64,000 nt of DNA from NCBI GenBank assembly GCA_964035545.1, contig OZ037767.1, positions 3,046,680 to 3,110,679 on the forward strand. Direction: 5' to 3'. The first letter of the stretch is position 1; the number at the start of each line of letters is the position of its first letter. The notes beneath the pieces are model-generated. The model did not search any database and had not been told where the DNA came from. It saw nothing but the letters and a program-made list of their open reading frames with translations. The DNA comes from Bugula neritina. Lineage: Eukaryota; Bryozoa; Gymnolaemata; Cheilostomatida; Bugulidae. Shown piece by piece: positions 34,501 to 46,200 of this stretch. A program made the position numbers and the translations under genes.

Positions 34501-34985
34501 CTGAAGTGAAACTGAATACAGATACTAATACTTATAGTTCTACTACTTTTAGTAATAGTAATACTAATAGTACTGATAGTCATAGTCACACTCACACTGA
34601 GACCGAGTCTCAGCCTGATAATTACTAATGGTTTTAGTATAAGAACTGTAATACTAATATTAAATATAAAATTATAACTGAAGTGAAACTGAATACAGAT
34701 ACTAATACTAATTAGTAATACTTGATACTAATAATATCAATTCTAATACTATAGCTCAACGTACTTTGAAAGAGAACACCGCATCATTTTAATATAGGTA
34801 ATTTAAAAACAAATTACCTCAACATTTAACGGGACATTCTGAATTTCAGCAGTGCCATTTGTAAAATCCAACGCCAGCTGATCAGCTGACAAATCTCCAA
34901 CAAAGAATTCACCCAGATGACTTTGTAAGAGGTTTCTGAAAATGGTTGTTTTGAATTTTGTTGTGAAAAAGTCAGCAATCCCCAT
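16587..34985 (-). CDS. ATG2: Autophagy-related protein 2 (ATG2A/B orthologue), 38 exons
   Basis: ATG2 is a rod-like bridge that moves lipid from the ER to the growing phagophore with WIPI and ATG9. Exons: 34985-34818, 33844-33670, 33583-33443, 33303-33201, 32931-32727, 32638-32464, 31656-31549, 30678-30517, 30103-29993, 29737-29651, 29465-29306, 29148-29050, 28833-28662, 28379-28278, 28019-27882, 27736-27642, 27539-27379, 26945-26858, 26760-26583, 26129-25987, 25800-25676, 25329-25190, 24754-24634, 23835-23633, 23339-23152, 22946-22783, 22153-22086, 21873-21721, 21183-21075, 20876-20671, 20564-20381, 19799-19666, 19327-19100, 18903-18632, 18159-18007, 17868-17750, 17638-17361, 16811-16587. 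All phases close, giving about 1946 residues; human ATG2A has 1938. The N-terminal Chorein domain shows LLQSHLGEFFVGDLSADQ. The C-terminus keeps QYRKDGRIVRGLQKG and GARNQLFPDSYKEDAMKY. Near residue 1400, DDFFIVDA matches the LC3-interacting core of human ATG2, and DYFKP follows where WIPI4 binds. The start at 34985 is favoured over an earlier in-frame ATG at 35033 by alignment. Least certain junctions: 32464, 29737 and 24754. Confidence 0.93.
16859..16971. repeat. (CTA/CTG)n trinucleotide microsatellite
   Basis: About 110 bp of ACT/GCT triplets with a few TTC interruptions. It is in the last ATG2 intron, some 50 bp upstream of the final exon acceptor on the gene's strand. Confidence 0.95.
18410..18610. 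repeat. tRNA-derived SINE fragment, degenerate
   Basis: TGGTCTATGAGTTAAAGCAC resembles a tRNA A-box region, followed by AAGGTTAGTGGTC in B-box position. Downstream words (AAGCATTCAGTTATCATTGC, then GGTTCTCACA) recur in the same order in the copy at 22185-22400. This supports one SINE family rather than a tRNA gene. It lies in an ATG2 intron. Confidence 0.55.
19541..19648. repeat. 22-bp minisatellite beside ATG2 exon 32
   Basis: About five copies of AGTAAGAGTAACTATGACTAGA-like units (variant AGTGACTATGACTAG). On the minus strand it begins about 18 bp after the splice donor at 19666. Confidence 0.85.
22185..22400. repeat. tRNA-derived SINE fragment
   Basis: CATGGCGTAGTGGTTAGAGC is a good tRNA A-box region and GGTTCAAATCCCC a good B-box. 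They are separated by only a few bases, so the anticodon arm is deleted and no tRNA can fold. The body shares AAGAGCATTCGGTCAT and GGTTCTCACA with the copy at 18410-18610. It lies in ATG2 intron 26. Confidence 0.75.
23386..23565. repeat. 18-bp minisatellite in ATG2 intron 24
   Basis: Tandem AGTATACAGTGTATAGAG units with length variants, about ten copies. It occupies most of the intron between exons 23835-23633 and 23339-23152. Confidence 0.9.
24097..24630. repeat. 18-bp minisatellite abutting the ATG2 exon 23 donor
   Basis: About 30 copies of GACATAGCGACACTGTGT with point variants. On the minus strand the array starts within about ten bases of the splice donor at 24634. Because 18 is a multiple of three and no unit contains a stop in several frames, long repeat ORFs are open on both strands. 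Confidence 0.97.
26155..26335. repeat. 18-bp minisatellite before ATG2 exon 20
   Basis: About ten copies of AGTACTACAGTATATTCT. On the minus strand it ends about 25 bp upstream of the acceptor at 26129. Confidence 0.95.
28408..28532. repeat. (AGT)n trinucleotide repeat
   Basis: Interrupted AGT/AGC triplets over about 125 bp in the ATG2 intron between exons 28833-28662 and 28379-28278, close to the acceptor of the latter. Confidence 0.9.
30709..30781. repeat. (TG)n microsatellite
   Basis: TGTG repeats interrupted twice by GTAGG, in the ATG2 intron just upstream (minus strand) of exon 30678-30517. Confidence 0.95.
34040..34720. repeat. Four tandem copies of a 165-185 bp unit in ATG2 intron 1
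   Basis: The words GATAGTCATAGTC, ACACTGA(G)ACCGA, AGGAACTGTAATACTAAT and GTGAAACTGAATACAGATAC recur in the same order with spacings of about 163, 183 and 184 bp starting near 34046, 34209, 34392 and 34576. The last copy is truncated. Confidence 0.88.
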
Positions 34986-35893
34986 TGCTAAAACTAACGC
35001 ATATAAAATGTCTTCATAGAGACTAAAACACACAGTTTATATCTGCATATTAGACAAAAATTGCTAACACAATAAAGAAAACGAAGGTGCTAAGCCAACT
35101 ATCAGGCTTCGTGTGACCATTCTTGTCGCATTGCCCTGTTTACATTTAGATTATTCAATATCCAATTAGATTACTTCGAATGATGTGGGCTGAACGTGTT
35201 TACAACTAAAGAATAAAGACAACTCCTAATAGTTGAAATATTTTTCATGCATGCATGAGTAGCTATTTTTCCTTCGTTCTCTACTAAGTGCCTGTTAATT
35301 CTTGTCTTAAATTGTTCATATATAATTTACACTTGGCAAGTAAAGAGCTGGAAGTTGGTGCAAATGGAAGCAGTGTTGCTCAAAGGCTGGAAATTCCTCA
35401 AGCAGGAAATATTTATTGCAACCTTAGCTGATGAAAAATCTGCGAATTTAAAACAATTTGAACATATGTTTTATTATTTGCTGCATGAACTCTGCCTGGC
35501 TGAAATTTTAAACAAAAGCACTAATTTAATGATTTACATTAGGCAGTCATCATTCCACATGCTCTTATAGTAACTAGTTCAGGTTGGGTGCATAATAAAG
35601 ACATATTTTTATATTTGTTATATTACTTACAACTATATAGTAGTTATACTCATAAATATACAGCACAAATGCAAGTATAAGAATACTAGCTATTCTGAGT
35701 GCATTATATGGTCAAAACCTTTCCAAATATCAAAAAAATTACAGAAAAACAATTAAATCATATTTCTGAAGAAAATATACAATTCATAAGAAACAAACAT
35801 GGCCATCCATGGCTGACAACAAATGTACAGAGATCATTATCTCTTGACACGGCTAACAATACAAGATGACTAAAACGTAAAGTTGAGCATGAG
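34986..35893. other. Intergenic between ATG2 start and MRPL1 stop
   Basis: About 900 bp that must hold the ATG2 promoter and the MRPL1 3' end, both read on the minus strand. A plus-strand ORF of 71 codons at 35355-35570 resembles nothing I know. No named promoter motif could be supported. Confidence 0.5.
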
Positions 35894-38800
35894 TCATCCT
35901 TCAGCCTCATCGTCATCGTCGTCATCGTCGTCAACATCCTTTCCGTCTAAAAAGCCTCGGCTCTGTGGCAAGTCTAGTAAGAACTTTTCAGGTGAAGGCG
36001 GGCACGTCACCTGAGCTTCCAGTATGACCGGACCTGTAGAATTACTTTAATGTGCACCACACAGAAATACTCTAACTTATCCTCATTTATCCTCAACACA
36101 AAGAAGATATTTCTAAAAACCATTCTTTTACCTAAAGTAGGAACATTCCGGAGACCATTTAGAGTATTTTTCCAGCACTTCCAATTCTCTTTCAGCTGCT
36201 CCATTGACATGCCGAGCTGTTAATGAAGAGTATAAGATCTAAGGCTATCAAGTTTACACAAGATTGTGAGTAAAATGGTTAGCAAAGAATCAACACTCAG
36301 TTTGACTAGACAGGAATACATGCTAACATGAGTTAACATCAGGATTCACACGCCTCTCTATTGAAGAGCTAGGCTGTGGGTGAACTATTTCTGGCTTCAT
36401 ACAAACTGCTTCAGACTGTTTCCTAATTATAATGTTTGGTATTTTTTTGAAAATATATATTTTTCTACTCACTAAATCTGAAACAGCCAACTTAGAACAA
36501 ACTCTATAAAAGATACAGCTTATTACAGAGCTCTTTAGTTAATGGCTGTGAAATCCTAAATTTGTGATTCCAGTAAAGTGTTTTTCAAAATAGAAATAGT
36601 TGACAATACAACCGGGAGAGGGGGGAACACATTGGCTCTGGGAGAATATCAATTCCATAAGAATATTTGTACTGCTTTTGTTCAATTGAAAAAGAGTTAG
36701 AGACTGACCCGACCGATGGGCACAGTTAACCTCTGAATAGTTGGATTTTCAGTGTCTCTACGCGACAATCGAGCTGTTACACTCTCGTAGGTTACACCGT
36801 TAGCGTGTAGATTCATCATAGTCTGCATATCATGGCCAGTGGTAACTGCAACACACGGTAAAACACTGTTGAAATACAGAGTCAAAATATACTGACACGG
36901 AGTCAATATAACTGCTTGTAGGCAGGACTACTTCTGTATTTGAGTTCTAGCAGTATTTATGAACATAAAGCTGAAACTTATACTACAACATCAAGTCAAT
37001 AGCTTATAGACTAAATCAAAAAACTATTCTTGAATTAAAGATGATTTAATGTATACTGTTAGTAAGTTTTCAAACTGAGTTCATTTTGCTAAAAGCACTA
37101 ACCCTAGATTGATTTGAATTTACAGACACTCCTAAAGTGTAGCGAGCAATAGGGAAAATGCTTATAGTATTGTGGAGCTAAGGAGTTATCATCTCAACAC
37201 TTACACAACTTCTTAGAAGGGAACAGAGGAATCTTGTCTTTAACCACCATGAGCTGCTGTAGAAGATCAGTTGTACAAACCACTAGGCTGATATCTCCAT
37301 CATCCAATACCAGCTCCCCACTAGCCACCTGCAGGTATTCTAGTGTATGCAGCACACAGAAGTAACAGATGGTACCAGTTGAAAATAATATGCTCTGAGT
37401 TCAGATGAACCATATTATACATTTAATTGTATTTCAAAGAAGCACAATCAATAAATCTGTTTGATGCTTAGTTTAGAAATTGTTTTAGATGCATCTTTTA
37501 CCATGTCGTGGTGTTCATGTAAATTTCCTACCATATATGTGAAATAATATACTACATACTGTGTGAAATTTCAAAAAAAAATTTACACTATCAAATTTCA
37601 TTGAGAAATTATTCCAAGGATAATCCAGCAAGAAGTTCGGTGTACTGACTAGATGTTAGCACAGAGCCATAAACTGTGCCCGAGTTCCAACGTAGACTAA
37701 GAACCTCTAGCAGCATTGTGGGTTGATCTCATCTCACACCACCCCAGTATTTCAAAGTATAACCCTAGCTCTAAGCACAGATTTTGCCACTTACGCCGGA
37801 TACGCTCTTTTTACATACTTGGTGTTGTATCAAGTCTATTTATAGCCCAAACAGCTGTTTATAGTCCTAACAGTTATTTATAGTCCTAACAGTTATTTAT
37901 AGTCCTAAGCAGAAGTTACTAGAACTCACCTCTCTAATGATCTCAGCACCACCAACTACTGCAGCTCCGTATGACTTAGCAACATTCAACTCATCCTTGG
38001 ATGCAGATAAAGCCAAGATTTTTGTCTTAGGTTTACCTGTGTCGAAGAGGTGAGGTAGTAGGACCGTGCCGGCATAGTGAGTTTGAAACTTAGTCTAAAG
38101 GAAACAAACACTAGGGCTATAGAATCAGATCAGTTATATATATAGGTTTTTAATTTTTAACCTAATAATTAGCAAAAAAACTTTGTCAGCTTAGCTTATT
38201 GTCCTAGAAATATTTCTAAGTTTTCACTTATACTTCTACTTACTCTAATATTTCAGAGGGACACTATTAAAATAACCAAAGCAAAATCTGTATGAATCCA
38301 CTAGATTACGAACTTATAATTTAATTATTAATACATTGACAGCATCTAAACTGAAATAAGAAAGTATTACATGCAACGTAGTAAAGTACTACGTATTACA
38401 CAATAAAGTACTATATATAATGTAATATTATGTATATTACATAATAGAGTACAACATAAAACATAGTGAAGTAATATACATTATGCAGTAAAGTACTATA
38501 TATATATATATATATACATACAGATAAAACGCATAGCACATAAATATACCTATGTATTAGATATATTAAAACTAGTTACCTTCTTTTTTGTCCTCATGCA
38601 TAAAAGAAGATTCGTATAAACTACTCCGTTTTCATTATCAAACATTTCTTTACAGCATGAATCCCTGTGCATCTTAATACAATCTACAATTAGACACACT
38701 TTTATCACTGTTTAGTGAACATGCCTTTGCCAGCCTTGCTTGCAGTCTTGTTGCATAATATTCATTCTATACAACTAAGATTACCTTGCAGTTTGTGATA

Positions 38801-40187
38801 AACAGGTGGATAATACTCTGCAATCCAGACATCATCAACCGGTACTTTACCCTCAATTCTTTTGTCTAGTGGCGGAAATCTATCACCAATAAAAACTGTA
38901 GATAATAGTTTATCATAGTAAAACCAAGAAATAAGTTAACAAGTGAAAGAAGTTGGAAAACAAACCATCCGCTATTATTTGGCTGTCACGATTTTCTATA
39001 ATGCATACAGATGAGCCAAAATAGGAAGTGATGTCATACAAAATATGCTGACCTTTTGTTAAGCAGGGCTTCAACCTCATCTAATGTATAAGCCTTTTGT
39101 GGTCCACGAGAAGTTTGGCTAGCTTTCTTTGCTTTGGGCAACTGATCAGCATCTGCATATTTCAGTTTACGTGTTCCCTTGAATAGAGTAGGTGAAGTAA
39201 CTAGATTTCTTTGGAGAGATAAATTTGAAACCAGCCGTGACAAATTTCCTACTGATTTTGCTACAAAAAAGAACAGAATATATTATAACCATTAGATTTC
39301 AAGAGATAATTTAGATATAAAAGTAAGAGCGAAACTAAAGAGTATAATCATCGAAAAGAGCTTGCTGTTCTTTACTAATTAATATGTTTTCATTAATATT
39401 AAATTGATCAAGTTAAATTGATTCAAACAGTAGCTGTAACAATAGTAGAATAACAATAGTTTAAGTAATTGCTGCAACTATTGAATTCATGCTGTTACTC
39501 ATTAGCTTCATACATACATTTTTAACTGAGCATCACAAGACCAAGTACTAGTAGTAACTAAAGCCTGTAGTTTAATTTAGCATTATTGTAATTCAACCTA
39601 AGTATATCACCAACACTAACAGCAATAATTTCGATAAGAAACTAAGCTACTAATATTATACTTATCTTATTAGTTTTATGTAATTACTATTAGTATTACT
39701 AACACTATTAGTAATGAGATTGAGGGTGACTTGAGCAAACACTAACAGTATGTCACTATGTGAGTATGTGTATAACCAATTTGAACTGAAAACAAAATGA
39801 GCTATGGCTAGTTAAAGTTAAACTTGAAATTAATCATGACCATAATGATAATTAATTAGAATATTCACTTTATCATAATCATAATGCCGATGGTAATCCT
39901 AATGATAATCATAATCATAATGATTTAATGTTAAACCATAATATTAATAATAATATTAATATTAATAAAAAATTATAAAATTAAATAATATTCATTATTA
40001 ACATTAATATTATTAAAAATGATATTTATAAATTCTCGTTGAAACATTATTGTACAGTTATAAATTTGGATTCAAAGCTCACAAGTTTCAAATAAAATCA
40101 TAAATTTTAAAACTTGGGTTAATACACGACTTGAATGATGAGTTTCTAATGTTTGAAGAAAAACTTACTGCCCATGGAGGCTGCCAT
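35894..40187 (-). CDS. MRPL1: Mitochondrial ribosomal protein L1 (uL1m), 9 exons
   Basis: Exons are 40187-40169, 39260-39053, 38879-38785, 38683-38580, 38094-37930, 37328-37205, 36845-36709, 36216-36132 and 36033-35894. Phases close and give about 358 residues; human MRPL1 has 325. uL1 forms the L1 stalk of the large mitoribosomal subunit, which moves deacylated tRNA out of the E site. Family signatures include VDDVWIAEYYPPVYHKLQD, LLLCMRTKKKTKF, GTVLLPHLFDTGKPK, GAAVVGGAEIIREVASG, PIGRLGMSMEQLKENW and CPPSPEKFLLDLPQ. The basic, Ser-rich N-terminus (MAASMGTKSVGNLSRLVSN) fits a mitochondrial presequence. The tail is an eight-Asp acidic run. The first coding exon is only 19 bp. Confidence 0.88.
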
Positions 40188-40588
40188 TTTCAAAGTTTTC
40201 TAAGCTCAGAGCAAAATTAATAATACGTTTTTAAAAAAATAGTTGTGTGTTATAATAACTTAAAATTAAAAAATGTTAAAAAAAAATATTGCCATTTTTG
40301 TCAAAAAAAATTTGTTTTGTAATGAGCAACAGAGCTTCTTAAGATTAAGACAGCGTTTCTGCCGGTAACTTTTGTTCTTTTGTTAGCCTCTTCACTTGAT
40401 GTGCAACTAAATTAAATAGTAGTACTCTAAATCAAATTGTAAACACATGCGAAACGCAGGCTATAGTTTCACCTATAATTGACTCAGTAGTAGCTAATCA
40501 TTTACCTCAACTATCCTCTTCATCTATAAGCAACAGGTTCTACTCTAACTATTTTACTGTTAACCGCCATTATATTTACACTCTCACC
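40188..40588. promoter_or_regulatory. Putative bidirectional promoter, MRPL1 / COX7C
   Basis: 401 bp separate the start codons of two divergently transcribed nuclear genes for mitochondrial proteins. Both sets of 5' untranslated sequence and promoter elements must lie here unless upstream non-coding exons exist. No TATA box is placed convincingly for either gene. The call is from gene geometry, not from a motif. Confidence 0.5.
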
Positions 40589-41995
40589 ATGCTATCAAGA
40601 ACTAGCATCGTCGCACTAAGGAAGTTTTCTACAAGTTCTGCAAGAGCAGGTGGATGGCAGCAACGTAGCGTTCCTGGATCGGTGAGACTCAGACTGAACA
40701 TTTTGATTTTTCACTTGAGCTATGTCTTTAAAATAGATCATGATGATGATGTTAATAATAATTCATTAATTGACTTTTAATTTTACTGATTTAGTTTTAT
40801 ATTATGATTATTCTGCAGTATAGAAATTTACTTATTCAGTTATTGTAATCTAAAGTAATTCAAAATGGACTTAGAATCTGGTTTCGGATAATGATATTAA
40901 TATTATTATTAATAAAAATAATTTACACTTACAGCAACTTTTAGTTTTATATTAAATTTTTTTATCTAGAATTACTATAATAATTTTAAGGAGGGGCCAT
41001 TGCGGCTTGCCTAGTGGCTAGAGAAACTAATCTCAATCTGCTAACTGTTATATCTAACTACGTGTTACATAACTCTATCTAACTTATTTATATTGATATT
41101 CAAAATGAACTTGGGTCATCCAACACTTTGAGTTTAAATTTAATAAGTTTGCCAGTTCATCATGATTGTCCAGACAGCAATTAAAACTAAATGTGAATGT
41201 GATGAGCTGCTACTGGTTGGCTTGTTGTAGACATGAGTGTCTTATCTAGTTTTACTTTGGCTCATTCCAGTAGTTATTCTAGAAGTAAGGCCTGTCCACA
41301 TTGAGGTGGTTCCATGAAAATATGTCTAAGTAAACATTTTTAAGAACATGATTCAAGCTTTTATTAGCCGGCAGTTGAAAAACAACTTATCTTTATAAAT
41401 AAATTTTTATATAAGACTAGCTGCAGATTTCTTAAGCAAGTGCTGCTTAAAATATTTTATGTTTTCATTGAGTTATCAGAAGCACATTCACGGGTGTGGT
41501 TTTCATATTACTTCTCGTTTTGTCTCAATATGAATAGGCCTCATGTGGCTCAATCTTCTGCTAGTTATGATCACACCATTCCTTGTGCCTTGTTTCTTAA
41601 TTACATACACAGTTACTTTTTGTGGGCACTAGAGCTGCTCATTATTGCAGTAGCATTTAAAAGCTTGTTACAGGAAATTTTGTAGACTATTGATTTACCA
41701 GTCAAGACAAGTCCTTTTGAAATAATCATATCTCTTGCATGTTTTCTGACACCTTAGACAGGGTGTAAATAACTAAAAATTTTGAATAATAAACTAATGT
41801 ATATTTCTAATTGCTAAACCAAACATGTTTTTGTTTCTAGATTATCCATATAAGTTCCTGTTACACTCTCTCTTGTAGAATCTGCCCTTCAGCATTGAGA
41901 ACAGATTTGCTCTGTACTTGAAAGGCGCACTCTTTTTCGGAAGTGGCATGGCAGTACCATTCATAGCTACCAGACATCAGCTTCTCAAAAGATAA
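40589..41995 (+). CDS. COX7C: Cytochrome c oxidase subunit 7C, 2 exons
   Basis: Exons are 40589-40681 and 41879-41995, phase 0, 69 residues, close to the usual 63-70. Subunit 7C is a single-pass inner-membrane subunit of complex IV. The N-terminus MLSRTSIVALRKFSTSSAR is a typical mitochondrial presequence. The mature part shows PGSNLPFSIENRFALYLKG, the membrane helix FFGSGMAVPFIA, and the conserved C-terminal TRHQLLKR. The intron splits the gene just before NLPFS. The TAA stop ends at 41995. The 5' end is head-to-head with MRPL1. Confidence 0.95.
40985..41130. repeat. Possible tRNA-derived SINE fragment
   Basis: GCGGCTTGCCTAGTGGCTAG resembles the A-box end of a tRNA-derived SINE. No convincing B-box follows. 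It lies in the COX7C intron. Weak evidence. Confidence 0.3.
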
Positions 41996-43253
41996 TCTGT
42001 AAATGGAAAGTTGTCTCCTCTCATATACTCCGGTGAGTGTGCGTTTGAGTTCCGTTACTTTTATCACTACCGTCAGATTATAATACTTTATAGTATACCT
42101 GTTTGCTCTAAATTATAGAGTTATAGTGTTATTTTCGCTTGCTGATAAGATAAACCCTTCAATAGTTGGTTTTAGAAATCCTAGTGCCTGCACTGCACTG
42201 TAGGGGGGGGGGGGGGGGGGGGTTGAGGGGATGTAAAGATGCTATACTATCCCAGTAACTAAACTAGATAGCAAAAAGTAAATGTTTAAGTCACTTAAAA
42301 GTATTGAATACTTTATCTTTTATGAATTTATATTTGTTTGGATTTCTTAACTATCTATGTATATGTGTGTATTTCTGTATTATGTTTGGTATCTTGTTTG
42401 ACAAGTTTCTTTTTGTTTCAATAATATATATTTTGAAAGCTATATAGTATTTGTACAAATACATTCACTAGAATTAATTGTAGTCTTCTAAGATATTTTA
42501 TGGCTTTAAAAATACATATTATATTTATATATAAATGCTTCTGATTGCAACACTACTGTTTGTCAGAACTAGAAACTCTCATAGTTTGATTTCATTTTCT
42601 CAACTGTGAACAGACTGTTTTTTGCGCCATCATTCATTAAACTAATGTTGATCTTTCAAACAAGTTAAATGTTCTATAGCTTTAATCTTGTGCTCTTCTC
42701 AGCCTACATGTTAATTGGAATGGATTCTAATTGGAGTTGCTTCTCTTGTAGGAGCATGATAAAGAGAGATAGCCTCAAATAGTTCCCAAAGATTTCTAAG
42801 GGATTTATGTTGCTGTGAATATATCCATATTGTTTAACATATATTATGTGTTGTGTATTTAATATTATAGATACAATAAAGATTGTACTACAATTCTAAT
42901 AAAATTCTTATTAATAGTAACTGAACTTTTGGTATGATTTTTTTATGCATCAGCTGGTATGAAAGTTTTGTTATCTTGAAAAAGCTATCCTTCTAAGATA
43001 TTTGGTAAGTTTCCTTTGCATAATATAATTCTTAACAAAGTTGAATGTTGGAATTTAAATAATGTGATAGGAGAATGTATAGAATGTCTTCTTTTGAAAA
43101 GTAGCCAACAGTCTAAATCACAACTGTGTGATTTTGGGTTTCGGTATTTTTTCGGTATAAGCTCTATTTTCGAAATTCCTTGAATATAAATTATGACAAA
43201 TAAAACAATAAGTATACTATAATACAGCAGAAGAAAAGTCAAACTAAATAGAA
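41996..43253. other. Intergenic between COX7C and tubulin
   Basis: AT-rich. It contains a run of 20 G at 42203-42222 and an AATAAA at 42875-42880 that could serve a long COX7C 3' untranslated region. No other gene was recognised. Confidence 0.5.
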
Positions 43254-46200
43254 ATGGTAACTATTAGTACTATCTATATACTGGCTGACATACTCGTAGT
43301 GCAATACATGTGATCCACAGTGTTACTGTTGTCTGCTGATACCTCAACGTGTATGTTTGTAGCCTGAGTGCATATCTCTACATGTTGGACAAGCTGGGTG
43401 TCAGATTGGCAATGCATGCTGGGAACTCAACTGCTTGGAACAAGGCATTATGGCTGATGGTAGGTCAGCCTACAGAATGAGTGTGCTAAACCTTGTATAA
43501 TACAATTATTAATATTGTGTTAAACCTTATATACTACAATTATTGAAAGTTTTAGAAGCAAATTTTCAATTAATTATCGGTTGATATTACATAATGCTCA
43601 TTTTAGTTATGCCAACCAGACCATCTCCAACAAAGAATAAGGCCATGAAAGTGAAAAAAAGCCATGAGCATCTTTTTTGTTATATGATTTTAATGCAAAA
43701 ATAATGTTAATAGATTATTCACCTAAATTAATATTTTCAACAATTGAAATAATTAACCTGCATTGTTTGTTACATTATCGAATTGTCCAGCTGTTAGTTC
43801 TGTATATGCACTCTCATGGCTAAGGTGAATCACTTGGAATAATACGTCTACTTATCTAATTCTTTAGGCCAATCAGATGGGAGATCTAGCACTGAATATC
43901 TAAATACTTTCTTCTGTGAAACAGATGCTGGAAACTTTGTCCCTAGAAGTCTGTTTGTAGATTTGGAGCCTACAGTTGTAGGTGAGAGGCAACAACTCCC
44001 ACAGTTCACTCTAGCCACTAATGTTATATTATTGTAATGCTATTACCCAGTTATTTTGCTATTATTAGTATGATAAGTATTATAAAATTTTTGTGTGCAG
44101 ATCAAATTAGAACTGGCTCCTATAGAAGCCTATATAATCCAGAATACTTGGTGAGTACAAAAGAAGATGCGGCCAATAATTACGCCAGAGGGAAGTTTGC
44201 GTGTGGCGCAGAAGTGATGGGTTTATTAATGGACAGGATACATAAAATGGTGAGACTATTTGCTCAAATCAACAACTTTGAAAAATATATATATAAATTT
44301 AGCCTTGCTTTGCTCAAAAATTGAAGCAACTAAATATTACTCTATAAATTGGTTCTATACATCCTATATTTCATAAGACTCAAGATTTCACTGTCACTAT
44401 CCTATATTTTATAAAGGTTATAGCATGATTCAGTCTATCATTACGCAGGTGGAATTCCCCACCTACTAGTTCATATATTCCCCACCTGCTAGGTCATGTG
44501 TTTCCCATCTAATATAGGTTTTTATTCTCCATTTTAAATTGTATAACTTCAGGTGGAGCAGTGTGATGGTCTACAAGGATTTTTAATTCACAGAAGTTTT
44601 GGGGGCGGTACAGGAAGTGGCTTGACCTCTAACATCTGCGAAGCATTATCCTCTTCATACCCCAAGAAAACTAAACTAGAGTTTTCCATTTACCCAGCTC
44701 CTCAGGTGAACCACCTAGGGATAAAGGAGTTCTAAATAATATTATAATTAGTAATACTCTAAAATTTAAATGTGCTGAATTTATCGGTGGCCAGCACAAC
44801 TAGAGAGTTTATGGTAGTTTAGGCTAATCACGTTATGCCTCATGGCGGTCTTTTATTTGCAATCTTGCTTTATAAATGGCATAATATAAATAGTACAATC
44901 TATGCAGTGTTTTCACACGCATACAAACACACACATCACTTCAGCTGACATGCTGCTATGCTGCCGTGATACACAACATTGTTGCTGACTTTGCTAGATT
45001 TCATCTGCAGTCGTGGAGCCATACAACACGGTACTCGCCACTCACTCGTCTATCGACCATATTGACTGCAGCTTCCTGTTGGACAATGAAGCCATCTATG
45101 ACATCTGCAGTAAGTCACTCCGACAAGACAAGCCTACCTACGTCAACCTTAACAGAATTATTGGACAGGTAGGATTATTTGCGTGTAACTTACAGTTTGT
45201 TATATGTAACTTACTTAAACTTAAAGTATGTATGCTCATGTGACTAGGCAATAGTAAGTATACTCATGTGACTAGATAATAGTAAGTATACTCGTGTGAT
45301 CAGGCAATAGTAAATCTACTCGTGTTACTAGACAATAGTACATATACTCGTGTGACCAGACGATAGTAAGTATACTCGTGTGACAGGCAGGGCAATAGTA
45401 AGTGTGTTTGTCACTGTAGGTGGTGTCTAGTATAACAGCCTCACTGAGATTTGAAGGAGCCCTGAATGTAGACCTGATTGAGTTCCAGGTAAGGCAGCTA
45501 CCTGAATCCTTTACCTACCTGCCTATACTCTACCTGAATCCTCTACCTACCTGCCTATACTTCAGTTTTTTTCAAGATGTGACCAATTAAAGAATGGTTT
45601 CACAGTTAATTATTTCCTCATGAATTTTTTTAGGACTTATAGAGTCCATTGGTGTTCATTAAATATATATAAACTCATTTTTATGGAGTTGTATTTACAT
45701 ATAATAACCCTGCAGTGATTGGTATGCATATAAATGACAGTAATTTAAAAGTTCCTATTCTCTTCAGGTCTAAATTAATATAAAATACATATTTATTAGT
45801 TTTTATCTGTGCTACTATTAACTAGTTTGTAGTATTCTTGTATTTTAGACTAACCTTGTACCCTATCCCAGAATTCACTACCCGCTAACCAGCTATGCTC
45901 CACTACTCTCTCCGGAAAATGCTTTTCACGAAGATCTGTCTGTCTCGACAATAACGAGTTCAGTATTTGATGAGTCATCTCAACTCATCAAATGTAGTCC
46001 TAAGAATGGGAAATACATGTCCTGTGTATTACTTTACAGGTTAGTCGTAGATTCTATATCATTCTCTAGATTATACTTTTTATGTGTAGACACTCGGGTG
46101 TAGATCTGTTGATATATTTACTGAATGCTTTGATGCTGTTTTTATAAGCCAGAAAACTTCATCAGTTTGTCTATTAATTTTTATATCCTAATTTATTTTA

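Noticed and set aside
35355-35570. 71-codon ORF upstream of ATG2
   Set aside because: No recognised motif, no adjoining splice-compatible exon, and it lies antisense in the region that should contain the ATG2 promoter.
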